DNA of 64,000 nt, taken from NCBI RefSeq assembly GCF_964204865.1, contig NC_135252.1:5663383-5727382 (forward strand). Reading direction: 5' to 3'. Source of the stretch: Styela clava (Eukaryota; Chordata; Ascidiacea; Stolidobranchia; Styelidae). The notes under the pieces are model-generated. The model saw only the letters and a program-made list of their open reading frames with translations. It did no database searches and was not told where the DNA came from. The stretch's first letter is position 1; each line of letters begins with the position of its first letter. The position numbers were made by a program, and so were the translations under genes. Shown here in pieces: positions 35,701 to 48,620 of the stretch.

Positions 35701-38700
35701 TTATTATCTTCATGGTCGGGAGTAGGGGAACTTGCATCAAGAAGCAAAGCACGTTCTAATTCTTCAGCACCCTTATCTAAATTGAAGAATAGAATATTTA
35801 ATAGCAGAGTAGAGTTACAAAAATTTAAACCAGGCTTTAGTGTATATATAAAAATTAATTCGTAAACCAGAAATAACATAAAACAACACAATCCTAGCTC
35901 TCAGTTTTTAAAATTTAACTTGGTCTATATACGGATTTTTATATAAGTGAAACGCATGCTCAATAAGTATGCATTTTATAGAAAAAGCATATCAAGATAG
36001 CATTTTTACTAGTATCAAAAGATAGCAAAAACTTGATATTGATATCTTATAGAAAAGAAAGATTGTAATAAGATCATTGATCATACGTGACACAAGTCTA
36101 CATCACACTCACCAGTGGTAAAAAAATCAAAATCTTGAGGATCTTCTGGTAATTTATCGAAAACACCATTTAACATTATTTCATGACCTGCAAAAACAAT
36201 ATTTAGACAATATTTTATACTAACTCAGAATGTACCATCATTTTAATGACAAGGTGAAATACTCTATAATTTAATAAAAGTGATCAGCCTACAGTATTTT
36301 CATAACATTGCTTCAGTAATAACGAATTAATAAGCGATTCATACCAGTCAAATAATGCAAATCCTCTTCGCTTGTGTCGGATGGTTTGGTATCATCCAAA
36401 TCCGAAACATCAATGTTAGTGAGTAATCCCTTATCGCAAAGTTTTGAGGCTTCAATTCTCATGTCTGTTACTATGGCTGATGATGCTTTCAAAGGTGAAG
36501 AATCAGTCTGTAATATATGGTCAATTTACAATATTATTACTCATATTCAGGGGTCAAAGGTTAACAAAACTCCATATATATAGTCTCTTATAATTCATTA
36601 TTACAGTGAGCGGGAGAATTCATCTCTGAAAATTCATTAGGGTAACAACATACTTTTTAGAAACTTTTAACAATTACAATTATCGAATAACAATTTTTTT
36701 TATTTCTGTGCCTATTTGAAAACTTATGTAGATATAATATACTATACGTTTTTTTATTTTAAGATTCTAAATAATTTGTTTTAACAGTTGCTTAAATGAT
36801 CGTTAACATTTACTTCATTAACTTTGTAATACGACTTATGATAAAAAGATAATACGTTGTTCAGTTTCGATATACAAACATAAATAATAACTACAAAATA
36901 AGCAAGAAATTCAAATACATATATTGGTATATTGACACAATGATTATAGACCTGGTTTATTTCCTTTGATGAGGAAATTTGCTTTTGTGCTTGATCCTGA
37001 ACAAGCTCTTGACTTTCATTGTCTTCAATTTTTCTCTTTTTCTTCTTTTTATGCTTCTTAGTCAATGGTAACAATTTTGTCCGTTTTCTTACTTTTTTAA
37101 CCTTCGGAAATGAAATAGGCATATAAATACAAACTGTTGCTAATAACACGCAACAAAAACGATAAACATGGATGTATAGTATTTGCATCCTTTTACACTG
37201 TACTAGAATTATCATTGCATAGCAGACACAGGATTTTAATATCTAGAATCAATGCACTTGTTGTCACTCAGACTGCAAAATTTTACATTGTAAGGTTCTA
37301 CATCAGGATAGTTGATTTCTAATATCTTTAGGACATCATTGGATTTATTAAAAAAAATAACACAGTTATACAGGTAGACCCAAAGCCATGAACAATATAC
37401 CTATAAAGGACTCCTGTGGTGTGTGTACCAGGTTAGGTTTCCATGATAATTTCATTCCAATTTTAGTTCTATTACGAGTTTGGGACTGTCTGTGTTGGCC
37501 AAGTGAATATACCCCCTGCCCATAGGTTTCAGTCCCTTTACACAACTTGATGTAAAGAAGGCGAACAAAATTAGTTACCCTCATTATGGTACACATACTT
37601 CTGAAGCGCCAAAAATACAATATAAATTTACCAATATCAAAGGTTCAGGAACAATATCAGCTGTTGGTTGCATGCTCTGATTTAATTTATACAGACATTG
37701 GCTCGGACAATGCCATATGTGCTCTTTGCAATACAGTGCATATGGTAAAGCAGGTGCATCGCAACACAGTGCATTGTTAACAGAAAGATGGCATCGTTTT
37801 CTTTTCTTGATTGCAGAAGATTGTGTTCTGCACAAATGAGAAAAAAATTAAAATGCATAATTTTGCAAATTGTTTTCATATCACAAGTCCGACCAAAGGT
37901 TATGTAGATGATTTAAAATTTCCTTCAAAACAAAATTACTCTTCTACGATATCTAATTTACAGAAAAGTAAGCATACATATTAGCAGCATCAAATTGCAA
38001 AGTGGACTTTAAGTATTTTCCAGTCATATTTGCATCATCTTTGTAAGCATCCATCACAAGTTCAAGCTCTCTTTTATCTCTGCATAACTGTTCTTCTAAT
38101 TTCTTATATTTATCTCTCAACTGTTGAGTGTGAATTGTGTAACAAATCTCCTCTTCATCATTCCTGTGGATATCAATAAGTAAATACAATTTGCAATAAT
38201 GTAAAATTGATTCTAAAAAGGTAAGAAAACAAGGCTTAGTGAAACTGAATAGCTACATTTGAAACAAGGGATTAACCCTTCACTTGCTTCTATAGAATAT
38301 GATTTAACAGTTTCTAATTATCATGCCTGTTATTGATAGCCTCTATAAACTTGAATACCTTTCTTACAGACACAGATACTTCTAATATATATTTGGCAGA
38401 AACTAATTATGCAGCGATTGCTAGAGATGTTGTTATTAACATTCTTTATATGTCAAATAATGAGCTACATGAAAATTCTATAGTTAAGAGATTCCATAGT
38501 TCAGTCCAATTCCGAAATATGATGAAGTTAACATTAAAAATTGATTGCGTTTATTTTAGACTGGGAATTTCTATATGGAGCATATATTATTAATGTGAAA
38601 CCAAATTAAAAAAAAAACGAACTGCACAGAAATTACCGACAATACTAAGGCATTGTACTTGTCACCTCATATTTCATAGAATGAATCGTTTTGTGCGAAG

Positions 38701-41700
38701 ATCACAAAAGGAATCCAATAAAAATAGTTGTAAACAGAGCCTTCACCATACCATTCACAAAGCAAATTTTTTGAGACATATGTCAATGCAACTCTAAAAT
38801 GAATTGATTTTTCACTTACATTGCTAAATCTGGATCACAAGTCAGATCCCCAACTTTGTTGGAATTCTCAACAACATTTTGTGATAGTGCCTCTAATTCC
38901 GATTGGAAATCTTTCTCATTCTTGAAATCCTCTAAAAATTTCTCATGGTGCACAGTGGCTTTCAAACTTGAAGTACATTTTGTGAGCGAGTATGAGTTCA
39001 ACACTGTTTGTGAAGTCGCATAAGCTTTGAGAAAATTTGTATCTTGCAAACTTTTTAAATCGTTCTTATAACCTTTTGGTTTTGATCTTGAGGCTACAAA
39101 TTTCCGTTTCATAACATGCTTTTTCAATAGTCTGTGTTTCAAGGTCTTAGATTTATCTGGTAAAAATAGAAAAAGATTTGATGAAATTAAAACAAAAAAT
39201 ACTGATTAAGAATATAAAATTGAAGTCCAAATATTGGAGTGAAAGTGGAATTAAAAACTGGTGATATACAAAAAATATTACCACATCTACATGACATACA
39301 AAAATAAATATGATTCATGTCTAGAATTCAAAAAGTGAAATCCTGCAAAATATGCCAAATCTGGCAAGATATGAATGAGAATTATTATATCGATCTCAGA
39401 GAAGTCAAAAGTCAGTCACTTTGTTGTCATGAAATATGGACTCTGATACTAAATTGACACAGAGCATTCATAATCAAAATTAATCATCCGATTTCCTTAA
39501 ATATCAAACTACTAAGACTAGGTTATGTTTCGAATTGTAACATAAAAACGCACAATAATACCTGTTTCAACACCGGATTCAGTCGTTACATAGTTTGTGA
39601 GAAACAAGTCATGTTTTAAAAACGTCAAGCCACTAATATACTTGGCCAGCTTATAGAGTGAACGAGGAGCACCATGTGGTACAGTCGGTAGTTCAATAGA
39701 TTTATTACAAGACAGAAACATTTGTAAAGCAACATCTTGTGAAGAAGTCTGAAATATATGAATAAGTATGAATTCTAAATTTATTTCCATAGAAAACCGA
39801 GTAAAAATATCACGTCATCAATGACATACATACCGGTATTGTTTTCTGTTTCTTGATTTTCAGTGACTTAACATTTTTGCCTTTTTTCTGCAAGTTTGTA
39901 ATTTGTTTATCGTTTGGTTTCAGTTGCTTTAACACAGCTGTAGCGGGCATAGGTTTGCTTTTCTTTGACTGAATCATGTCGGAAGGCTTCTAAATGGCAA
40001 AGAAAGCATACTTAATAGATACTATGAAATCTAATAAACAATCGATAATTGACTAATATATTTCCACATGGTGATTCTAATATACCAAAACTAATGACCT
40101 AATAAACTTGAAAATATAATTTTCATTTACTAAAAAATGGATTTCGGATTTGTTAAGCTAAATAAAGATAAAAAGCTAATTATTCCAATTATTTTATATC
40201 ACTTCGTGAATAAACTATTCTGAAAACAATAATTGTTTAGCTGAATATCAATTTTTGGATTTCGTTTGTCATCAACTGATAGACGATTGCCAAAGTAAAT
40301 ATACATTCTATGTGTATACGCTTTGTTTACTTTAATTTGCTTTCAATTGCTCTATAAATTAATACCTGTTTCCGTTTGACAGCTACTTTACCAGCAGTCT
40401 TCTTTTCCTGAAGAAAACAAATACAAAGTTAATGCCGAGCGGAAAAATCATATAGATAATATTCAATGTCAATCATTCAACTTTTTCAAATATAGAGATT
40501 AAAATGCGAAGTTTACCTAATTCTAGATCTTGTAGACATTAGAAATTTCGATATATAAGCTGTAGTGCAAAAACTCGGACGTAAAAATACAGACTTGTTA
40601 TATTATTTAGAAAGAAGAGTACCGTACCTTAAATTCCTCAGAAATGCTTGCTCTCTCTAAATTCGGTTGTTGAACTGTGTATCCTGGAATGCAAAACAAC
40701 ACCATTAATGTTATCACAGAGCTCCAAAGTAACTAACAAACCTTATAAAGTACCTTATCATGAATTTGACCGTAGAAGAATTTGTTCAAATTTTTATATC
40801 TATTGCTTGAATTTATACTTATAGATTTAATCCATGAACAACTGAAAATTAGATAAAAATTTAGACTAACCTCCATCAATTGTCTGTATATTTGATATGA
40901 AGTTTGTTTTAGAAGCTGAGACAGATGAAGCAACTTTTCCCATTTTAAACAAGATTGGGCTGCCTGTCCCTGATAACAATAATTGAAAAAAAAAATCCAT
41001 TACCAAAGACATATCTCAAAATCCAAGTAATAGCCAAACATAAGAAACGCTTGATAAATACTAAATCCATCCTAATAGTTTTAAACTGGCCCTTTCTATG
41101 TTGTTAAAACCACTATTAATAACTGTCCTTTATGTGCAATTAGTATTTACCTTTCAATGTAGAAGTTTGAAGTGATGAGGCGTATGCTCCCATATTAGGA
41201 TGCACAATCTTCTTCTTTACATTAACCTTCTTTGCTTGAATGTTAATAGAAGGTGATGGTTTTCTGTACACATAATTGAAAGAATATTAAATATCTTAGA
41301 GAATAGCATATCACAAAATACACTATTACAAAACCATATCTGCATTACAAATATGCGTGAATAATACCAATACAAATTATTCAACTAATTAATACTGAGG
41401 CAAGTACATATAAACAACACTCTGTACTGTGGATGAGCATTAAACAAGACATCACTGAAAAAAACAATGTCAAATTGCATACTTTTGAGACATCATGGTC
41501 ATATTGTTAGTATTCGATGGAGCCTGGACGACCGCTATACCCATGGATCGAAGTAATGATATTTGTTGCTGTGTTGACATGTCACTGCGAGAATTCAACA
41601 CATCAACGAGTTTTTTCAACGTACTTTCATCCACAACAACAGACTGAGTGGACACCTACAAACAAAAACACCAGAAAATTTACAAGCAATCCCATTGTTA

Positions 41701-43291
41701 CATCAGTACAGGTTTTTAGATTGAAGTGTAGAGAGAGGCACATATTACAGTGAGGATCACAAATAAAAATTAACCCTTTACTCACTACTCACCTTATTTG
41801 GAGTTTGAGTAATGCTACTTCCAATACTTGTAGGAGTGGGGCTCTTTGGAAAAGAGTTAACTCTGTGTGTCTGTGCCTTCGTCGCACTTGATTCAACTTT
41901 CTTGTAATACGGAAATACACTACTTGATGTTGAGTTTTTCACTACATTCAGACGAACAGCCTGAAGAGGTTGCTGAGAGTTGACAACTGTATGAGATTTC
42001 TGATCATTTGATTGAGCAAACTGGGTGAGATTGGTTGTAGATACCGGAACCGTTTTGAAAGCTTTCATCATGTTACCTTCAGACATTTTCATGACAGGCA
42101 TTCTGTTGGGAACTGTAATTTGTTGTCCAACTTTCCTAACAACACAGTATTTGGATATTTTATCTTTAGTAGGAGTTGAATTGGATCCACCGAAACCTGC
42201 CTTGTCTGGAACATCTACTCCTCCAGCCTTCTGAACAATTGCAGAAACTGGTTTTAAAATTGACAAAGGTTTCATAACACATTTCGCATTTGATACATTA
42301 ATCGGTGATGCAAATGTCACTGTTTGTTTGAGCAAATTTGAAGGTATCGGCTGACCAAGTGAAGGTTTATTCATTCCAGTTGTTGTTACAGTCATTTCAG
42401 CACCAAAATGTTGACTGCAAAGCCTTAACAAAAATAAATATTACAATACTTGCAGTTATCTTTCTAAAAAACAGAATACCATACAGGTTATTATCATAAA
42501 AAAAATCTCAAAGTAGTGAGAAACTTCTCTATCTAGCATTTGGTAATAGATTTGAAGAGAATATTAATCTGGTGAAAGGAATTCTACATAAAAGACACAT
42601 AGTTGCACTAAAACGTAATATAGTACTTTATTGCACATCCAGGATTTTACTTTGATCCTGATATCCTGAAAATGTGATTAAATTTTGCAAAACGAAAACT
42701 AACCTTTTTCCTTTTATATTGACCAAGTTCGTACAGCGCAAATTGTCAAAGGACACATGACTGCACAAGGATGCGACAGTAACACTACCTGCACTTGGAG
42801 AATGATCTGCCAAGTCGGACAGAAATACTTGTTGTTGAATTCCATTCGAGTGTAACTAAAAATATTTTTCATTAGTCGCAAATTTTTTCACTGCATCAAA
42901 ATATTACAAGGCAAAACAAACTAGAGAGATCTTAACTTATGTAGAGATCTAGAGTACTAGAGATCTAATTATGTAACTAATACTTGAATATATATCAATA
43001 TAAAACATATTTCATGACATATATTTACCCTAAAAATATATATATTTATGGCCCTGGCTTATACTGCACTCCATCGTATAAGAAAAAATTCATGCTAACC
43101 TTCAATGGAGATGTTACAATCGATCTTCCAGAAGTTGAAGAGACAGAAAAGGTTGTGCTACCACATGGTGGAGACTGCTGCAACAATGATGGGGACAGAT
43201 GATCATTCAGACCTTGCAATGTGGTGGAAGAATCCCCAAAGAGCCCATACAGTGAAATTTGTTCTCTCTGTGAGTTGTCCTCATTGTCCAT
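29727..43291 (-). CDS. Large zf-C3Hc3H chromatin-type protein (KANSL2/INO80D-like), about 2083 aa, 25 exons
   Basis: Exons: 43291-43100, 42855-42704, 42423-41793, 41655-41483, 41263-41151, 40969-40871, 40683-40628, 40407-40366, 39989-39834, 39748-39562, 39156-38820, 38163-37962, 37805-37632, 37101-36952, 36507-36345, 36187-36113, 35776-35459, 35103-34922, 34570-34117, 33736-33441, 32936-32787, 32533-32368, 32089-31988, 31595-31160, 30972-29727. All phases close. Exons 2-3 encode CSHVSFDNLRCTN then LCSQH (C-x9-C-x11-C-x2-H); exon 13 encodes CHLSVNNALCCDA then YCKEH. These match the zinc-binding zf-C3Hc3H module of KANSL2 (NSL acetyltransferase complex) and INO80D (INO80 remodeller). Exon 12 is coiled coil; exon 14 is a Lys-rich nuclear-localisation-like stretch. 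The C-terminal half is Ser/Thr/Asn/Gln-rich and ends acidic (DADSDSSEN). Known relatives are about 500-1030 aa, so this protein is much longer. Exon 13's acceptor was chosen for phase; a better-looking one 22 bp upstream breaks frame. Confidence 0.75.
37408..37610. mobile_element. 203-bp MITE in intron 13 of the zf-C3Hc3H gene, diverged relative of the 48.5-kb palindrome
   Basis: The left end reads GGACTCCTGTGGTGTGTGTA and the right end, on the other strand, GGCGCTTCAGAAGTATGTGT followed by ACC. Both resemble the terminal repeat of the element at 48511-48620 (GGTACTCCTGAAGTATGCGC). No target duplication is recognisable, so this is an older copy. It accounts for the 84-codon minus frame here, which I do not treat as coding. 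Confidence 0.5.
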
Positions 43292-43753
43292 CGCTGCAGA
43301 TAGTAGTCAAACTAAAAAAAAAATGTAGGAATATACACTCTGTTTTTCTAAATAAATACTTTCGAGCTAAAAATTAGTGAAACAAGTGATTCTAATCTAG
43401 ACTGTGGCTCAATAAACTGCAAATTATGCCATATTAAGATATAATACAAATGTTATTATATAAAATAATCATTAAAAGTAAACTTCAGAGGCGGTACGTG
43501 TGTCATCGCATTAAACTTGACTTGTCAAATTCAGATACACCTTTCCTATTGATAAATATGAACTTGAGATAACACGAAAATTCAAGCAGATATCGGACTG
43601 AATGACTACGATTTTTTGATAGATCTCTAACAAATGATGACTAGTAAACAATCATAATTTAACAATAGCAAAAGTAACAAACACACACTAAAATCTAGGA
43701 CATGATGATCAGTATGAATGAAATAAAAAGATCTTCATACATATGAAATGTAC

Positions 43754-43883
43754 CTTTACAGAAATATTCCACAACCAGAATAAATACTTTATTCCTTCGA
43801 ATGTAGAATAATCCTTCAAGGATTTTAATTCATTAAAATCCTCAAAAGAAGATATGAAGTCCATCATCTTTTCCATCACTGAG
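43754..43883 (-). other. Possible isolated exon upstream of the zf-C3Hc3H gene
   Basis: A tatttcag acceptor at 43884 and an AAAG|gtacat donor at 43754 enclose 130 bp. From an internal ATG the frame reads MEKMMDFISSFEDFNELK and stays open to the donor. Joining it to the first coding exon of the downstream gene (acceptor before 43293) puts that exon out of frame, so if used it would be a 5' UTR exon with an upstream ORF, or belong to something else. Confidence 0.25.
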
Positions 43884-44414
43884 CTGAAATAGATTAAAGA
43901 TGAATAACAACACGGATTAATTATACAGAAAACAGATAGCCACAAATATTATAACTTCAGTACAGCTAAGAATTGCACCCAGATTAAATAAAATCAATTA
44001 TAACAGTAAGTGCAACCCCCTCTTTTACGAGACAGTCTGGGCCCTCCTATTGGCAAACGGGCACTGCGCAATAAACTGAAAGGAAGCGCAATCTAAAAAC
44101 GTCACCTTTGGATTCCCTGGAAAAAAAATGATCTGATTTACCAAAGGAAAAAATTTTACTGTAGCATTCGCGAGTTTCAAAAAAAAAACACAATTATGTT
44201 ACATGACAGACAAAGCATGTCGCGACCGATTTAAATTATTATCGAGACAAGCATGGTTTTTATTTATTTATTTTTGTTTCCTTTGTAACTTATCTTAGGT
44301 TTCTTTTACCTCATTATATCTCTGTGATTGTGTGCGAGTGTGTGAATTAATTTAATACTTTTACGTGAGTGACACTTCTTATGGCAAAACCTTCAATCCT
44401 CTGGCATATAATTT

Positions 44415-44865
44415 AGGTCTCATGTAGTTTCGTACCTAACATACTTCTAGTGGGTGTACCATGACAATTTTTTCATGTATCAATCCTAACCCCCACCTGA
44501 CTACACCATCCAAAAATTACATCAACACGACGTCACAGTAACGTAATAGAGCCCTTCAAACTATACGAACTGCCATCCAAGACGCGCAAACGAGCACCCG
44601 AAATCGAACAGTTATGTCTCTCGTTTTTTCGTCGCAACGATTCCAATAGGAGAGAGATCGATAATGTCAGTCAGTTCCTTATCGTCGGCGCCAATGCCAT
44701 TTCGGGCGATTATACGTATATTTGGCAAGCTCTATGAAGTGATTGTGATGTCGTAGTGACATAATTTTTGGATGGTGTAGTCAGATGGGGTTAGGATTGA
44801 CATATCAAAAAATTGTTATGCTACGCCCACTAGAAGTACGTTAGGTACGAAACTACAAGAGACCC
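44415..44865. mobile_element. 451-bp foldback (long terminal inverted repeat) element
   Basis: The left arm starts AGGTCTCATGTAGTTTCG and the right arm reads back as GGGTCTCTTGTAGTTTCG. The arms stay similar for roughly 110 bp and more weakly for another 40, passing through CTACACCATCCAAAAATTA on one strand. The octamer TATAATTT lies immediately outside both ends (44407-44414 and 44866-44873). No transposase frame is present. The 8-bp duplication fits hAT, Merlin or P-like elements; the terminal sequence does not decide which. Confidence 0.75.
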
Positions 44866-44873
44866 TATAATTT

Positions 44874-45075
44874 GGGTCTAGTGTAGTTTCGTACCTCAAG
44901 TATTTCTAGTGGATCGTAGGTATACTTTGGCAAGCTCTATGAAGTGATTGTGTGTGATGTCATTGTGACATAATTTTTGGATGGTGTAGTCAGGTGGGGG
45001 TTACGATTGACATGTACAAAAATCGTTATGCTACGCCCATTAGACAGTTAGAAGTAAGAAACTACACAGAGACCC
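44874..45075. mobile_element. 202-bp second copy of the foldback element, in tandem
   Basis: It begins GGGTCTAGTGTAGTTTCG directly after the TATAATTT that closes the first copy and ends GAGACCC directly before a third TATAATTT (45076-45083). The right arm is largely intact, but the left arm continues for only about 60 bp before joining right-arm sequence, so the middle has been deleted. Confidence 0.7.
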
Positions 45076-45795
45076 TATAATTTAACATGTTCAATAAGCT
45101 ATAAAGTTATTAATAACACAGACTAAATAGGATTTACATATGCCAACTCGCAGACTAGGGTAATGCAGTAATATAATTTTCTTAAAATTATTGTGTCACA
45201 CTTCTTTTATTCTTGATTTCCAATTATTGCCAAAAGGCAGAGGGTGCAAAAAAAACTATTGCTGTATTCTGGTATTGGTTAACTTAAGTATGATATGATT
45301 CTGAAATCAACAAGCCGTGACTTGTCAGAATAATCCTAACCTAAATCAAAAGTGCTGGTGCTGCCATTTCCTTGTCTTAATTTTAATGGGTTAGTTTGGC
45401 AGGTTTGAGTCAGTTCAATTATGAACTAACTAGTCTTGCTGAAGTGCCTAATACTTGCAGATGATAGGTACATTCGATTCTGAACTACACTGTATTGTGT
45501 TTCCGGCATATAATGTGTTGATTTGAAAATATATTCTTTTCGTCAGTTCGTCGCCATGTGCAATATCATCTACGCTACCGGGAAACAAAGACTCAAGTGA
45601 CGGCAAATACACAGACGCCCCTCGAAGATTTTAATGTAGCCTAGTCATGTACACCAACACTAGCTCACATATACGCATAAAAATATTTAAACCAAATACC
45701 TCAATATTCCTCATTAAATCCATCACTTTTGCTATATTATTAGTTCTCAGCAAATTCGTATTTATCATGGAGGAAGGTGACCAAAGCGAAAAATC

Positions 45796-45807
45796 CAAGA
45801 TGGCGGC
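45796..45807 (+). promoter_or_regulatory. YY1-like motif in a CpG-containing block
   Basis: CAAGATGGCGGC matches the YY1 consensus often found just inside animal promoters. It lies in a locally GC-richer block (about 45770-45900) containing several CGs. No gene model starts here, so the assignment to a promoter, and its direction, are inference; the 25-exon minus gene about 2.5 kb away is one possible target. Confidence 0.25.
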
Positions 45808-48510
45808 GAGCGCCTTTTCGCGGCCGTTTCACATAGCGTAACATACAACCGCCGTTGTAAGTAGAGCAATACGCGCGGCAGCACGACAAGGGTTTTTGAC
45901 AGTGCATTTGAGGTGTGAAGTTGCAAAAAGGCTATTAAATCTGTATTAAAATTTTCCTTATAATGAGTTTTGCTAAAATGCGACATAAATGTTCCTTTGA
46001 ACCCCAGGTGCATGGTATGGTGATTTAATTTCTCTTCCCAAAACGGTCACATACAACAGATTCACGGCCCAAATTCCATATCCAAAGTGAGGATGAAGTC
46101 GTCGAGAGAAATTGGTTACGCCATCAACTGCTTTTTTCTGGTTCACGACAGTTCGTTCCATGGATTTTTTTTGAAACGTGCTGATTTATTTCATAGCCTC
46201 ATGTAAGTTATCGAAACATTTTCATACCTTATTGTGAGCTGGCCCCGTATGCGATATGGTTACAAAAAGTAAGCCTTTGCGACAGACAACGGGCGTAAAC
46301 CGAAGTGTTGCAATACAGTTGGACTTGCAAAAGATTATATTAAAGTTTTGGATGCTGAAATGAGTGTGAGCAACCACGGTTTTCTCAAGTGCAGGCCTTG
46401 GGAGGGGGGGGGGGTCCTGAATCAGAATTGCGCTGGAGAGAATTGGTCAATTCGCGAAAAAAGATTATATGACGTTGCGAAGTTATTAAATGCATTATTG
46501 TGTTAAACACCTTTTTCTTCAATCCTCGTTAGTACAAAACAGCTGATTTCACGGTGAAAACACACAGGCGTAAACACGATTGTTGTAAGCCAGCGGATGA
46601 ATATGTATTTGCGTCGCAACCAATCGTGACCGTTTCTCATTTATGACGTACATTTTCGCTGCAGCGAGGAGTTCAGTAGCAGCTGTTCTAAAAATAAATC
46701 CATCCACAGAGAAATGTGATGAGGGCGACTTGCATGTTATGGCGGAGTAGCCGTTACTATGCGTGGAATTAACAACGCCTTTCGGAATACCAGAGTGCGT
46801 TGTTTCATGATTAATTCACCGGTGAAGAATACAATCAGCCTATCATTATTTTTCATCAAAGCCGCCCAGCCTCAACAAATAGATAAGTTCAAATATATTA
46901 AGTAGACTTTCTTCACATTGCTCACCAATATCACGTAAACGGTATTTGTGTAACATTTTAAAATAATGTCCTCCCAGAAGTCGAAACTCACCTCTGCCGG
47001 TAACTAGCGAAACGCCTCTCTTGTTTAACTTTTTGCATCTGACTAAAAATGTAGGAATGAAACGCTTCAATCTTCAACTCCATAACTAATAGGCAAAGCC
47101 CACCAGTCATACCCTACGTACGTCTGAACTATTGCCTCGGCATCATTGGTTGAAACGTACTTCGTTCGACGTAAAGAAAAAACGGACGAAGATCACCGTT
47201 GCATATGATTGATTGGCTGTATCGTACATACTGCAACTCTTTCTTATAGCAATTCAATAACGTAGTGTGTGTGGCTTTATCTTATGATTTGAATAAAATG
47301 AAGTATGGGAAGAGACCTTTTTTCGTTTGCAATGAGAGAGGAGATGAAGAAGTAGGGAAGATACACGTGTCGATAGGCGTAGTAATTTGGCCATCGCGTA
47401 GAGTGATTCCGCTCTCCGAATGTTTTGACGAGTTAAAAAACTCGGGGGTGTTTCTAGACAGTCTTTTCACTGCGATATGCCTCCGCGATCACGTGGTTTA
47501 AAGTAGCCTTTGCTTAGCCTTTTTTCGCGCTTTATGTCATGATTATCCACATTTGGCACCCGAGCTTAATAATTTCTAATATAGGTCAACTGTATGAATG
47601 ACCAGAAAGAAAAAAATTATACACTTACTCCAAGAGTAGTTTGGTTGTGAAAAACAAGACTCAGCTTCCCTGTCTTGGACTCAATACATCGGCATCTAGA
47701 ATTTTTGAATGCCGGTTCATAACTGACAAATGCAGAAGCATATTCGACAGCTCTAATAGATCACGATTGTTACATACAATCTGACCAATTCCGATATCAA
47801 CGATTAGTGTCACATTTCATATATATAGTTTTCACCCATTCAAGGTCCAACCGTATATCAATCTCATTTTTTCATCGCTTTCACGTATGTATATGATCGA
47901 GTTGATAGTTATTAGCAATACCTTTCGAGCGCTGCCGCCATTGCTAGACCACTCGTTTTGGATAATGACTGGCTCGAATTCATCACGTGATGCGTAGTAA
48001 GTGACATTTTCTCTCGTAAACGTCACCATCCAATAGTATTCCAGTGATGTCGTTAGCATTTGTTGTCAATTTGCCCGTGGCTAGTCTTGCATGTTCGATT
48101 CCCAACTTTGACGTTAGATCGCGCATATTTCCCTGATTGAGGCCAAGTACTTCCAAATTTTCACAAGCTTTGTCCTATTATACTGCTTATCATTACAGAT
48201 CCACAAGGTTAGATAATTCTGATTATTTGCATGATTTGGAGAAATGTATGTATGTTTATTCGTCTTGTAATAGTGAAAAGTATAAATAAATTGACAATTA
48301 ATAATATTTGAGATGGGATGCATGCACAAGACCTACTGGCCTAAAACACAAATGTGTGGCGTTAGATTGAATAGTATAATATGGTCCCTTATACAGACAG
48401 TTGTGAAAGTGGGGCAATGGGTTGGTGTGGTGAAAGTGGTCAGGGAGAAGTATACAAAACTGTTTATACATGGGAGTTTATAAGACAGGGCAATATATAT
48501 AAGTAGGGAC

Positions 48511-48620
48511 GGACCTCCTGAAGTATGCGCACCAAGATGGCGCACAACCTGAACTCAGGTTGTGTACCAGGTTATGGTTCAGGTTGTGCGACATCTTGGT
48601 GCGCATACTTCAGGAGTACC
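48511..48620. mobile_element. 110-bp palindromic MITE with perfect 8-bp target duplication
   Basis: The arms at 48515-48553 and 48577-48616 are inverted copies (CTCCTGAAGTATGCGCACCA on the left), separated by about 23 bp. Outside the termini the octamer GTAGGGAC is present exactly on both sides (48503-48510 and 48621-48628). The terminal sequence on the other strand is GGTACTCCTGAAGTATGCGC. It has no coding capacity. The perfect duplication and well-matched arms indicate a recent insertion. Confidence 0.85.

Noticed and set aside
35274-35752. Plus and minus ORFs overlapping exon 17 of the large gene
   Set aside because: Other-frame shadows; the exon has in-phase acceptor and donor only in the assigned frame.
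37366-37620. 84-codon minus ORF between exons 13 and 14 of the zf-C3Hc3H gene
   Set aside because: It coincides with the diverged MITE and is not needed for the in-phase exon chain.
45973-46161. 62-codon minus ORF starting at an ATG
   Set aside because: Reasonable composition but no domain, no intron and no context; too short to call.
47265-47501. 78-codon plus ORF with E-box-like CACGTG sites around it
   Set aside because: Looked for a structured RNA or promoter here but found no snRNA or conserved signature.
48085-48110. GTTCGATTCCC motif resembling a tRNA B box
   Set aside because: No A box, acceptor stem or cloverleaf could be built around it.
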